DNA of 64,000 nucleotides from Thermoflexaceae bacterium (GTDB lineage Bacteria; Chloroflexota; Dehalococcoidia; Tepidiformales; Tepidiformaceae): the NCBI GenBank assembly GCA_015075555.1, contig JABTUD010000002.1:868001-932000 (forward strand), in the 5' to 3' direction. Below, piece by piece: positions 48,477 to 57,091 of the stretch. Each line of letters starts with the position of its first letter. Within the stretch, counting starts at the first letter, position 1. The position numbers were made by a program, and so were the translations under genes. The notes under the pieces are model-generated. The model saw nothing but the letters and a program-made list of their open reading frames with translations. It ran no database searches and was not told the DNA's origin.

Positions 48477-48582
48477 TTGATGATTTTACAAAGAAAAACT
48501 CCATAATTCTATTTTAATATCCCGGCAGGCGGGGTAGACTCGAGAGCGCCGTCGCTTCTTCCCGCGGCAACGTCAATCGGAG
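48477..48582 (+). promoter_or_regulatory. AT-rich promoter region of the sulfurtransferase–sufE pair
   Basis: About 45 bases (48477–48520) are strongly AT-rich in an otherwise GC-rich region and contain TTGATG and CATAAT (48502–48507) with a 19-base spacer. A second candidate is TTTTAA (48512–48517), 17 bases, TAGACT (48535–48540). GGAGG at 48579–48583 is the ribosome-binding site, six bases before ATG 48590. Confidence 0.5.
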
Positions 48583-48589
48583 GACCGAA

Positions 48590-49468
48590 ATGACCAGCCC
48601 TTCCGCTCCCACCATCGCCGGCCGCGGCTACGCCCGCCCCGAGGTGCTCGTTGACACCGCCTGGGTCGCCCAGCACCTCAACGACGCGACCGTCCGCATC
48701 GTCGAGTCCAACGAAGACCCGCTCCTCTATCCCTCCGGCCACATTCCCGGCGCCGTCCAGGTCGATTGGACCACCGACCTCAACGACCAGGTTCGCCGCG
48801 ACTATATCGATCGCTCCGCGTTCGAACGGCTGATGTCCCGGGCCGGCATTAGCAACGGCACCACCGTCGTCTTCTATGGCGACAAGAGCAACTGGTGGGC
48901 GACCTATGCCTTCTGGATCTTCCAACTCTTCGGCCACACAAGAGCGAAGGTGATGGATGGCGGCCGCCTCAAGTGGGAGAAGGAAGGCCGCGAACTCACG
49001 CGCGAGGTCCCCTCCTACCCCGCCAGTAGCTACACCGCCCCCGAGCGCGACGACACCGCGATCCGCATCTTCAAGGATGCCGTCCTACGCCATCAGCAGG
49101 CCCGACTGCCCCTCATCGACGTCCGCAGCCCCCAGGAATACAGCGGCGAACGCACCCACATGCCCGAATACCCCCAGGAAGGCGTGCTGCGCGGCGGGCA
49201 TATCCCGGGCGCCAGGAGCGTCCCCTGGGCCCGCGCCGCCAACCCCGAAGACGGCACATTCAAGACCGCCGAGCAGCTTCGCGACCTCTACGAGCGCGAA
49301 CAGGGGCTCAAGCCATCCGACGACATCGTCGCCTACTGCCGGATCGGCGAGCGCTCCAGCCACACGTGGTTCGTGCTCACCTACCTGCTGGGTTATCCGC
49401 GGGTCCGGAACTACGACGGCAGCTGGACCGAGTGGGGCAACTCGGTCAACGTCCCCATCGAGAAGTGA
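48590..49468 (+). CDS. thiosulfate/3-mercaptopyruvate sulfurtransferase (SseA/CysA2-like)
   Basis: Two rhodanese domains in 292 residues. The second holds the active-site Cys C250 in [14 protein letters not shown], the CRIGERS loop typical of actinobacterial thiosulfate sulfurtransferases; the first has an inactive loop ([12 protein letters not shown]). It would transfer sulfane sulfur to cyanide, thiols or an acceptor protein. The coupled SufE-like gene (GTGA overlap) is the likely acceptor, a pairing common in Actinobacteria. The gene is C-rich on its coding strand, opposite to neighbouring plus-strand genes, and uses C-ending codons heavily, a sign of transfer. Confidence 0.92.
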   Translation: MTSPSAPTIAGRGYARPEVLVDTAWVAQHLNDATVRIVESNEDPLLYPSGHIPGAVQVDWTTDLNDQVRRDYIDRSAFERLMSRAGISNGTTVVFYGDKSNWWATYAFWIFQLFGHTRAKVMDGGRLKWEKEGRELTREVPSYPASSYTAPERDDTAIRIFKDAVLRHQQARLPLIDVRSPQEYSGERTHMPEYPQEGVLRGGHIPGARSVPWARAANPEDGTFKTAEQLRDLYEREQGLKPSDDIVAYCRIGERSSHTWFVLTYLLGYPRVRNYDGSWTEWGNSVNVPIEK

Positions 49469-49920
49469 CGGCCGCAACCTCGCCGGATCTCCCCGCCCCG
49501 CTCGCCGCCCTCGTCGCCGAATTCACCGCGCTCGACCGTGCGGAGCGGTTCGAACTCCTGATTGAGTTCGCAGACCGCTTTCGCCCTGCGCCGGCAGAGA
49601 TAACCGGCTACCCCTACGCCGAAGAGCACCGGGTCACCCACTGCGAATCCGACGCCTACGTATGGGCCGAAGGCTGTCCCGGTAGCGCCCTGAAATTCCA
49701 CTTCATCGTGGAGAACCCCCAGGGCCTCTCGGCGCGCGCCTGGGCCGCCATCCTCGATGAGACCCTCTCCGGCCAGCCCATCGAGCAGATTGCGGCCGTC
49801 CCCCCGGATATCGTCTTCGCCTTCTTCGGACGCGAAGTCGCAATGGGCCGCGGCCAGGGGCTGATGGGGATGCTCGCGCTCGTTCAGCGCCTGGCCCGGA
49901 ACCATCGGAAAGGCGCCTGA
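49465..49920 (+). CDS. SufE-family Fe-S cluster sulfur acceptor
   Basis: SufE proteins take persulfide sulfur from a cysteine desulfurase or sulfurtransferase and pass it on. The start is GTG 49465 inside the previous stop, giving 151 residues. The reactive Cys is C60 in [10 protein letters not shown], with a second Cys at C71 ([11 protein letters not shown]), followed by the conserved [14 protein letters not shown] and [20 protein letters not shown]. Same atypical base composition as the sulfurtransferase, so the two probably moved together. Confidence 0.88.
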   Translation: MTAATSPDLPAPLAALVAEFTALDRAERFELLIEFADRFRPAPAEITGYPYAEEHRVTHCESDAYVWAEGCPGSALKFHFIVENPQGLSARAWAAILDETLSGQPIEQIAAVPPDIVFAFFGREVAMGRGQGLMGMLALVQRLARNHRKGA

Positions 49921-49963
49921 GCCGCCATTAGCCCGCACGTTGCGCTGGTTTCCCTGGCAGGTG

Positions 49964-50040
49964 TTGACACATCCGCTGCACTGCGCTAACGTCCGTTCAT
50001 CTGAATGAACATCCATTCATCAATGTGACGATTCATTCAC
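49964..50040 (+). promoter_or_regulatory. promoter and TetR operator
   Basis: TTGACA (49964–49969), 17 bases, TAACGT (49987–49992) is a near-consensus promoter. Just downstream lies the palindrome TGAATG-AACATC-CATTCA (50002–50019), with overlapping TTCATCTGAATGAA and a further TTCATTCA at 50032–50039. This repeated TGAATG/CATTCA element is a fitting operator for the TetR encoded directly after it, implying autorepression and control of the MMPL gene. Confidence 0.75.
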
Positions 50041-50055
50041 CGTTAGAGGCAGCCG

Positions 50056-50664
50056 TTGACCAGGGTCACACAGGCGCACATCGATGCCAGAGTAGGCGCC
50101 ATTCGCAATGCAGCCCGGACCGTGTTTGCGCGGAGGGGGATTGAGGGCGCGACGATGAGCGAGATCGCGGCCGAAGCGGGGCTGAGCACGGGCGCCATCT
50201 ACCGGTACTTCCAGGGCAAGGACGACCTGATCGCGGCGGCCTTCGCCGAGGGCCGGGAGCGCACGCGGCAGGCATTTGAAAAGGCGCGGGCCACTTCGGG
50301 CGGCATGCTCGAAGCGATCATCGAAGCCGGCCGGCTCTCGCTGGCGGAGATGATGGACCACGAGACGGTCTGCCTCGACCTTGAGTGCGCCCTTGGCTCG
50401 GCCCGGGCCGGCGGGGCAATTGGCGAGCAGACGCGGGCATTCCGCGAGTACACGATCGACCTGGTCGAGGGGTTGGTGGCGGCGGCCCAGGAAGCGGGAG
50501 AGCTCCCCCCCGAGCTGGACGCGCGGGGGCTCAGCATCGTTCTCAACGCGCTCGTGCTCGGGCTGGGGCTTCTGGAACTGGAGATGGGAGGGCGGGTCGA
50601 TGCCGAGGAGACGCTTGCGCTCCTCGTGCGCCTGGTTGCGACGCCCCGATCTGGCACAGCCTAA
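50056..50664 (+). CDS. TetR-family transcriptional repressor
   Basis: A 202-residue regulator with a typical N-terminal helix-turn-helix (IRNAARTVFARRGIEGATMSEIAAEAG and LSTGAIYRYFQGKDDL, quoted in parts) and a helical ligand domain. The start is TTG 50056 with GAGG six bases upstream; no ATG fits. It likely binds the palindromes upstream of itself and represses itself and the MMPL transporter, which begins 31 bases downstream. The effector is unknown. Confidence 0.9.
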   Translation: MTRVTQAHIDARVGAIRNAARTVFARRGIEGATMSEIAAEAGLSTGAIYRYFQGKDDLIAAAFAEGRERTRQAFEKARATSGGMLEAIIEAGRLSLAEMMDHETVCLDLECALGSARAGGAIGEQTRAFREYTIDLVEGLVAAAQEAGELPPELDARGLSIVLNALVLGLGLLELEMGGRVDAEETLALLVRLVATPRSGTA

Positions 50665-50695
50665 CAGGAATCCCAACGGGAAAGGTAACGAAAAG

Positions 50696-52875
50696 ATGCG
50701 ACAGAGATCGCTCACGGAAGCGCTGGCCCGCTCAGGGGCGCGACGGCCCTGGACCGTAATCACCGCATGGGCGCTGCTCCTCGTCGTGGGGGTGGCGACC
50801 GCTGTGATGATGGCCGGACGCCTCTCTACGTCCGAGGAAATGCGCGTCGAAACTGAATCGGGACGGGCGGAGAGGCTGATCGAGGAGCGCCTCCATGGTC
50901 CCGAGAAGGCACGGGAGTTCGTCATCATCAGTTCGGACCACAGCGCCGTCGACGATGATGAGTTTCGCGAGGAGGCTGACCGGCTGCTCGCAGAGATACG
51001 GGAGACCGCCGGTGTGCTGGCCGTGGTGAGCTACTATGAGTCGCTCGATGCGGCGCTCGTTTCCGATGACCGCGGCACGCTGCTGGCGCCCGTGGTGCTC
51101 GAGGGGACGGTCGAAGAAGCAGAAGAGACGGTGGAGCCGCTGATGGAGCTGCTCCAGCGCTACGACGGCCGCGATGGCTACACCGTTGTGACCGGCGGCC
51201 CGGCAGCATCTCACGTGCCTTTACGGAGTCGTCGGAGAAGGACCTGCGGGCGGCGGAGGTCATCGGCCTGCCAATCGCACTGGTGGTCCTTGTGGCGGTG
51301 TTCGGGGCCCTGGTGGCGGCTGGGGTGCCGATCGTAGTCGGGCTGGTGGCGATCGCCGTTTCGGTGGGCATCACCACCGCGCTCGCGTACGCCTTCGAGC
51401 TCTCCATCTTCACGGTAAACATGGTCACAATGACCGGCCTGGCAGTAGGGATCGACTACTCGCTGCTCATCATCCAGCGTTTTCGCGAGGAACGGCGCAA
51501 CGGGCGCGACCGCGACGAGGCGATCGCTCGAGCAGGCGCCACCGCCAGCCGCGCGGTGCTGTTCTCGGGCATGACGGTGGTTGTCGCGCTGTTCAGCATG
51601 TTTCTCGTGCCCTCGAGCATCTTCCGAAGCGTGGCCGCCGGGGCCGTGATCGTGGTCCTGGTGGCGGTCATCGCGGCCCTGACGCTCCTGCCGGCGCTTC
51701 TCCGCGTGCTTGGCGACCGCGTCAACCTGGGGAGCATCCCGCTGCCCGGAAGCAGGGGGAGCACGGGCGTTGGAAATGGCTTCTGGGCGCGAACGGCGGG
51801 TCTCGTCATGAGGCACCGGGTGGCGAGCGTTGTGGCATCGGTGGCACTGTTGCTCGTCGCCGGAACGCCCTATCTCAGTGCGAAGCTTGGTTTCGCGGGC
51901 GTTACCTCGCTTCCGGAGAGCAGCGTCGCTTCCCGGGCGTTCACGCTGCTGGACCAGGAGTTCAGCGCCGGGCTACTGAGCCCGACAAGTATCGTGATAG
52001 ATGCCGGGGACGTGCGCTCCCCAGAAGTGGACGCGGCGATCGAAGAGCTGCGGGGAACGCTCTTTGCAGACCCCGACTTCAGCCGGCCGATCGTGGAGGT
52101 CAACAGCACGGGCGACCTTGCCATGATCACGGTGGCACTGAGCGGCGACCCGCTGGGCGACCACGCTATCGAGGCGGTCGAACGGCTGCGGACGGAGTAC
52201 ATACCGGCGGCCTTCGCCGGCACGGGGGCGGAGGTCGCGGTTGGGGGAACGACCGCCACGGATATCGACTACAGCGCGGTGATCAGCAGGTACACGCCCA
52301 TCGTCGTCGCGTTCGTGCTGGGGCTGAGCTTCCTCATCCTGCTGGTGGTGTTCCGGAGCATTGTGGTGCCGGTGAAGGCCATCATCATGAACCTGCTCTC
52401 GGTGGGCGCGGCCTACGGGGTCATGACCCTGGTGTTCCAGCACGGCGTGGGGGCAGACCTCCTCGGATTCCGGCAGGTAGAGCGGATCGAGTCATGGGTG
52501 CCGCTGTTCATGTTCGCCCTGCTCTTTGGGCTCTCGATGGACTACCACGTGTTCCTTCTCACGCGCATCCGCGAGCACTTTGACGCAACGGGCGACAACG
52601 CGGCCTCGGTACGTTTCGGTGTGCAGACGACGGCCGGGATGATCACGGGGGCGGCTCTCATCATGGTGGCGGTGTTCGGCGGATTCGCGATGGGCGAGCT
52701 GACGATGTTCCAGCAGATGGGCTTTGGGCTTGCGGTCGCCGTCATCCTCGATGCCACCATCGTTCGTACAGTGCTCGTGCCGGCGAGCATGGCGCTGCTC
52801 GGAGACCTGAACTGGTTCCTGCCGGCCTGGCTGAAGTGGCTGCCAGAGCTCAACGTAGAGGGACACCTCACCTGA
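50696..52875 (+). CDS. MMPL/RND-family membrane transporter (one frameshift)
   Basis: MMPL proteins export lipids or drugs using proton motive force. The first frame (from ATG 50696) covers the first membrane helix and first extracytoplasmic domain to GYTVVTGGPAAS; the second resumes at FTESSEKDLRAAE (51220) and continues through helices with GIDYSLLIIQRFREE and FGLSMDYHVFLLTRIREHF, the duplicated MMPL motifs. The break lies at about 51205–51220; one added base gives 2181 bases, 726 residues, a normal length. No slippery heptamer is present there, so programmed shifting is unlikely. Confidence 0.85.
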
Positions 52876-52917
52876 GACAGCCACGACCCGCCGAACCGCA
52901 TTCGATACCGGTGCGTA

Positions 52918-52951
52918 GCGGGGGGGCGCACCTCAACGCGCCCCCCCCCGC
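52918..52951. terminator. bidirectional terminator between the MMPL gene and hemC
   Basis: GCGGGGGGGCGC (52918–52929) faces GCGCCCCCCCCCGC (52938–52951) across an eight-base loop, between convergent genes. No T run follows on either strand. The nine-C run makes the exact length uncertain. Confidence 0.6.
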
Positions 52952-52958
52952 CTGGTTC

Positions 52959-53850
52959 CTATCCCCCACCGGGCCGGATGGCCTCAAGGAGCGCTGTGGC
53001 AAGCGCACGGCCAGTCTCGGCCTCTGAGCCGGCGGGGCCAGCCCGGTGAGCGCGGGCGATGGCGCTGCCGCGCGAAACGAAAGCGCGGACCGAGAGCTCA
53101 GAGCCAGTCACCTCAGCGTAGGCGGCCGCCGGGAAGCTGCAGCCAGCCTCAAGGGCAGCAAGGAACGACCGCTCGGCGAGGACGCACGCGGCAACCGCGG
53201 GGTCATGGATTGAGGCGAGGAGCGTCCGCACGTGGGAGTTCGCGGCCCGGCATTCAACGGCCAGGGCGCCCTGGGCGGGTGCGGGCAGGATCTCATCGAG
53301 GGAGAACACCTGCGAAATGCGGTGCTCCAGACCGAGCCGGCGAAGGCCGGCCAGCGCCAGAACAGCGGCGTCAAACTCGCCGGACTCCACCTTCGCAACC
53401 CGTGTATCGACGTTGCCGCGGATGGGCCGGAGCTGGAGATCCGGCCTGAGCGCCAGCAACTGAGCCTCCCGCCGCGGCGAGCTTGTGCCGACAACGGCGC
53501 CCGGGCGGAGTCCGGCGAGCGGCGCGTTGTCACGGCTGACGAGTGCATCACGGGGGTCTTCCTCGCGGGAACAGCGGCAATCACCAGCCCTGTGGGCGCG
53601 GCAATGGGAGGTCCTTGTAGCTATGTACTGCCAGGTCCACCTCGGCGCGAAGGAGCGCCTCCTGGATGGCAGTCGTGAACCAGCCAGTCCCCTCGGGAAG
53701 GGGCGTCGCCTGGTCGCGGTCGCCGGCGGTTGCGATTTCGACGAGGTGCACGGTGAGGCCCGGATGGGCGGCGCGCAGAAGGGAGCCGACCAGTTCGCTC
53801 TGGATGAGGGCGAGGCGGCTGCCGCGCGTCCCGAGGCGGAGCGTGGTCAC
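52959..53850 (-). CDS. hemC: porphobilinogen deaminase (two frameshifts)
   Basis: HemC polymerises four porphobilinogens to hydroxymethylbilane. The N-terminal frame (53850–53581) has LRLGTRGSRLALIQS and DLAVHSYKDLP; the C-terminal frame has LRPIRGNVDTRVAKVESGEF and the cofactor-binding Cys in LEAGCSFPAAAY. Between them LVIAAVPAR is read in a third frame. Single missing bases near 53585–53598 and 53551–53566 account for both breaks; adding two gives 894 bases, 297 residues, the normal size. As it heads a tetrapyrrole cluster whose other members are intact, sequencing error is likelier than loss. Confidence 0.85.
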
Positions 53851-55139
53851 GGCGTAGCCCTGGCGGCGACTGCGTGCATGGCCTCGTGGGCGGCGAAGGC
53901 GGTGGCATCGATGTCGCTCTCAGTGTGCGCGGCGGAAACGAACCACGTCTCGAACTGGGAGGGGGGAAGCATGACTCCCCGGCCGAGCATCGCGGCGTGG
54001 AAAGTGGCGAAGGCTGGCGTATCGGACTCGCGCGCCTCGGCGTAGTCGCGCGGAGGGCTGGCACGGAAAAAGAGGGTGAGCATGGAGCCCACCCGTGCTA
54101 CAGACGCCTCGACCCCGGCGCGAGTGCTGGCAGCACCGAGGGCGTTCTCGAGGTGGCGGGCGAGCTCTTCGGCGCGGCGGTAGGGGGCCCCGCCAGCGAG
54201 GGTGTCCAGGGTCGCGGCACCTGCAGCCATGGCGAGCGGGTTGCCGCTGAGAGTGCCCGCCTGGTACACGGGGCCCTCGGGCGCGATCTGCGACATGAGG
54301 GCCGCGCTGCCGCCGAACGCGCCGATTGGGAGCCCGCCACCGATAATCTTCCCGAGGCAGATGATATCGGCGCCTGGCAGGAGCCCGGAGAGGCCATAGC
54401 GCAGCCGGAAGCCGGTGATGACCTCGTCGGCGATGAGCAGGGCCCCGTGCTCACGAGGGAGATGGAGGAGTTCGGTAAGGAACTCCGGCCGGGGAGCGAC
54501 GAGGCCCATGTTCCCGGCCACTGGTTCGACGATGACGGCGGCCGTCTCGCCGCCGCGGCTTTCGAACCACTGGCGGAGAGAGGCGGGATCGTTGTAGGGA
54601 AGCACGGCAGTGAGCCCTGCGACCGCTCCCGGCACGCCGGCGGAATCGCTGAGGCCCATGGTGGCCACGCCGCTCCCGGCCTTCACGAGCAGGCCGTCGC
54701 TGTGACCGTGGTAACCGCCGTCGAACTTGACCACCAGGTCGCGGCCGGTGGCCGCGCGCGCAAGCCGGATGGCGGTCATGGTCGCCTCGGTGCCGGAATT
54801 GACGAAGCGGAGGCGTTCGAGCCCGGTGGCCGCGGCGACCCTGCGGCCAAGCTCGACTTCGCCGGGGGTAAGGGCGCCGAAGGCCGTACCATCGGCCGCA
54901 GCGGCCTGGATGGCTGCCGTGACCGCCGGGTGGGCGTGCCCCAGCAGCATCGGTCCAAACGCCCCGATGTAGTCGATGTAGCGCATCCCATCGGCGTCGA
55001 AGACGTGGGCGCCCTGCCCGCGCACGATTGGCCGGGGCGCTCCATCCACGGAGCGGTAGGAGCGGACCGGGCTGTTCACCCCACCGGGGAAGAGGCCTCG
55101 CGCGGCGTGGCGGATGGTTTCGTTATCCAACAAGGGCAT
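53847..55139 (-). CDS. hemL: glutamate-1-semialdehyde 2,1-aminomutase
   Basis: A PLP enzyme that makes 5-aminolevulinate in the C5 pathway. The 430-residue product has FPGGVNSPVRSY, NSGTEATMTAIRLARA, DEVITGFR and the PLP Lys K264 in CLGKIIGGGLPIGAFGG. It overlaps hemC by four bases and the DR2241-like gene by 17. Its presence implies the C5 route (glutamyl-tRNA reductase) rather than ALA synthase; hemA and hemB are not in the window. Confidence 0.96.
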   Translation of the reverse strand: MPLLDNETIRHAARGLFPGGVNSPVRSYRSVDGAPRPIVRGQGAHVFDADGMRYIDYIGAFGPMLLGHAHPAVTAAIQAAAADGTAFGALTPGEVELGRRVAAATGLERLRFVNSGTEATMTAIRLARAATGRDLVVKFDGGYHGHSDGLLVKAGSGVATMGLSDSAGVPGAVAGLTAVLPYNDPASLRQWFESRGGETAAVIVEPVAGNMGLVAPRPEFLTELLHLPREHGALLIADEVITGFRLRYGLSGLLPGADIICLGKIIGGGLPIGAFGGSAALMSQIAPEGPVYQAGTLSGNPLAMAAGAATLDTLAGGAPYRRAEELARHLENALGAASTRAGVEASVARVGSMLTLFFRASPPRDYAEARESDTPAFATFHAAMLGRGVMLPPSQFETWFVSAAHTESDIDATAFAAHEAMHAVAARATP

Positions 55140-55833
55140 CGTCTCCGGGCAAGGCAGTGGCGTTCAAGCTGGGGCTGCCCGCCAGCGGGGCGCCTGCGCG
55201 GTCAGCGAGGTAGGTCTCGCGCACCTCGTTCCCCGGGATGTCGAACCGGGCGAAGGGGAGCCCGGCCACGGGTGCGGACGGAGCAGGCGGGGAGGTGTCC
55301 CAAAGCGCTGCCTCGCGGCAGAGCGAGACGAGGACGCTACAGGGCTCCGGGCAGGGGATGCCCCCCGGGGGAAGAGCGGCCTCGCACCAGACGGGGGTCC
55401 TGACGCAGCGGCCGCAGAGTGTGTTGCAGGCGGCTTTGCGCCCCTCCACGCCGAGCGATGCAGCAACGGCGTAGCGGCCCGACTGCCGCCGCAGTACCTC
55501 ATCTAGAGGAATCACGCGCAGCTCGCCGCGTTCGTGCTGGCCGATGTGCCGCAGGGCGAGGGGGTAGATCGCATCGATGGCGTCGAGCAGCTCGTCCGCG
55601 GAGTGGCAGCGGACCTCCCAGCCGCCGGGCATGGTACGCGCGCCGGGGAGAGGACGGTAGCGGCCGTGGTCATCGGTGCGGACAAGCTCGCGCAGGTCAT
55701 CGGAAGCAACACGGGCGGGGCCAGTACTTCCCATTCGCGGGCCGGAGATGATGCCCAGGGGGCCTTCAAAGCGGATGGCAACCTCGCCGATGCGGAACTC
55801 GTTGCGGGCGGCGATAGCCGCTTCGATGTTCAC
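55123..55833 (-). CDS. DR2241-type Fe-S domain protein linked to cobaltochelatase CbiX
   Basis: A 236-residue protein with a Cys cluster CNTLCGRCVRTPVWC (C136, C140, C143, C150) plus C161 and C165. This resembles the C-terminal part of the Deinococcus chelatase DR2241, where a stabilising domain and a 4Fe-4S domain follow the CbiX domains in one chain. Here that part is a separate gene overlapping cbiX by four bases. The N-terminal section ends in ELLDAIDAIYPLALRH. Cluster binding and a role in sirohydrochlorin metal insertion are inferred from similarity and position. Confidence 0.7.
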   Translation of the reverse strand: MNIEAAIAARNEFRIGEVAIRFEGPLGIISGPRMGSTGPARVASDDLRELVRTDDHGRYRPLPGARTMPGGWEVRCHSADELLDAIDAIYPLALRHIGQHERGELRVIPLDEVLRRQSGRYAVAASLGVEGRKAACNTLCGRCVRTPVWCEAALPPGGIPCPEPCSVLVSLCREAALWDTSPPAPSAPVAGLPFARFDIPGNEVRETYLADRAGAPLAGSPSLNATALPGDDALVG

Positions 55834-56567
55834 CGCCAGGCGGCCGCCGCCACGGCGAGCTCTTCGATGATGCCCGTAACGAGAGGGTGGGTCCCCACGG
55901 GAGCGGAGTAGCGGAGCGTGCGGCCTCCCCGCCGGAGCTCGCCCCGGTCAATCGCCATGTCCTCGGGGATGGAGACGCCCACGTGCCAGCCCTCGGCGAC
56001 AAAGAGGGGAACCATGACGATCTCCCGGGTATCCAGGAGGCCGAAGACACCGCGCATGTCCGGCTCCTGTTCGAGAAAGACAGCAGCAACCGCCACAAAG
56101 CGGTTCTGCTTCGACACCAGCTCCGTATGGAAGAGGACGTTGCGCTCGGACCCGGGGTTGCGGGGCGTGCCGTGCCCGAGAACGGCGATGCCGGTGGACG
56201 GGCCTGCCCCGGCCTCAAGTGCTCGCTGCACGATCACGTCGGCCAGGGCAGGGTTGGAGCCAACCGGCCGGGTGTAGCGGACGAGCTTCCCGAGCACGCA
56301 GGAGACCGGGCCCGAGAGCCCGGCCTCGCGAGGCACCACTTCGCGCACGAAGTAGCCGTCCGAGATGAAGACGGGAACGATGGTGACGTCGTCCGCGTCG
56401 ACGGCGTCGAGGATGCGGGAGAGAGCAGGCTCCTCTTTCCAGAAGGCGACATGGACCTCGTCGAAGGCGCCGCGCGCGCGAAGGCGGGCGGCGTGGTCGT
56501 GGACGGGACGGCTGGAGGCAGGGTCGAGATGCGAACCGTGCCCGGCGAGGACGAGTGCCCTGGACAT
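55830..56567 (-). CDS. cbiX: CbiX-type sirohydrochlorin chelatase, two-domain
   Basis: Inserts Co or Fe into sirohydrochlorin. The 245-residue product has two CbiX-like halves: the first starts LVLAGHGSHLDP (H10) with VTIVPVFISDGYFV, the second has IAVLGHGTPRNP and IVMVPLFVAEGWHVG. Paired His residues bind the metal. Two bases from the met8-like gene and overlapping the DR2241-like gene, so the three form a siroheme/cobalamin branch unit. Confidence 0.9.
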   Translation of the reverse strand: MSRALVLAGHGSHLDPASSRPVHDHAARLRARGAFDEVHVAFWKEEPALSRILDAVDADDVTIVPVFISDGYFVREVVPREAGLSGPVSCVLGKLVRYTRPVGSNPALADVIVQRALEAGAGPSTGIAVLGHGTPRNPGSERNVLFHTELVSKQNRFVAVAAVFLEQEPDMRGVFGLLDTREIVMVPLFVAEGWHVGVSIPEDMAIDRGELRRGGRTLRYSAPVGTHPLVTGIIEELAVAAAAWR

Positions 56568-56569
56568 TG

Positions 56570-57091
56570 CTACCCCTGGTCCTGCGGCCGCCGGCCGAGG
56601 CGGGCCTCGCGCTCGGCGCGGGCACGGGAGACCATCTGGCCCCAGCCGGGGCCAATGGCGCCGGCAATCTGTTCGCGGATCCAGCGCGCTGTGCCAGGTG
56701 AGGCGCCGCCCGTGGAGACAGCCACTGCGAGCTCGCCATCGCGGATGACCGCGGGCATGAAGAACGTGCTCTCCTGCGAGGCATCGGCGACGAGGACGGG
56801 GATGCCGGCCAGCCGGGCCAGGTTCCCCACCTCGCGGTTGACCGAACGCGAGCCCGTGCAGGCGATGACGAGCGCCCAGGGCGGTTCGTGATGAAGGTCC
56901 GATGGCTGGAACTCACGCTCGACAACGGTGACTCCCGGGGTGAGCCGGACCTCTTTCGTCACGGCGGGGGCGATGACGGTGGCCATGAACTGCGCCTCGG
57001 CCAGGCTCCTCACCTTTCGGGTGGCAACGTGGCCGCCTCCCACTACAAGTGCGGGGCCAGCCACGGGCTGCAGATCGATGATCAGTCCCAC
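56570..57091 (-). CDS. precorrin-2 dehydrogenase (Met8/CysG-N-like)
   Basis: Oxidises precorrin-2 to sirohydrochlorin with NAD. The 173-residue protein has PALVVGGGHVATRKVRSLAEA (NAD-binding, 13–33; GGGHVATRK), NREVGNLARLAGIPVLVADA, and the SUMT-like linker AVAVSTGGASPGTARWIRE. It overlaps the upstream cobA-hemD stop region by ten bases. Often bifunctional as a ferrochelatase in CysG and Met8; here CbiX could do the metal step. Confidence 0.9.
   Translation of the reverse strand: MGLIIDLQPVAGPALVVGGGHVATRKVRSLAEAQFMATVIAPAVTKEVRLTPGVTVVEREFQPSDLHHEPPWALVIACTGSRSVNREVGNLARLAGIPVLVADASQESTFFMPAVIRDGELAVAVSTGGASPGTARWIREQIAGAIGPGWGQMVSRARAEREARLGRRPQDQG

Noticed and set aside
51200-51225. programmed -1 frameshift in the MMPL gene
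   Set aside because: No slippery heptamer and no downstream stem; a simple one-base loss is enough.
53874-55403. 509-codon plus-strand ORF
   Set aside because: Antisense to hemL and the DR2241-like gene; shadow composition.
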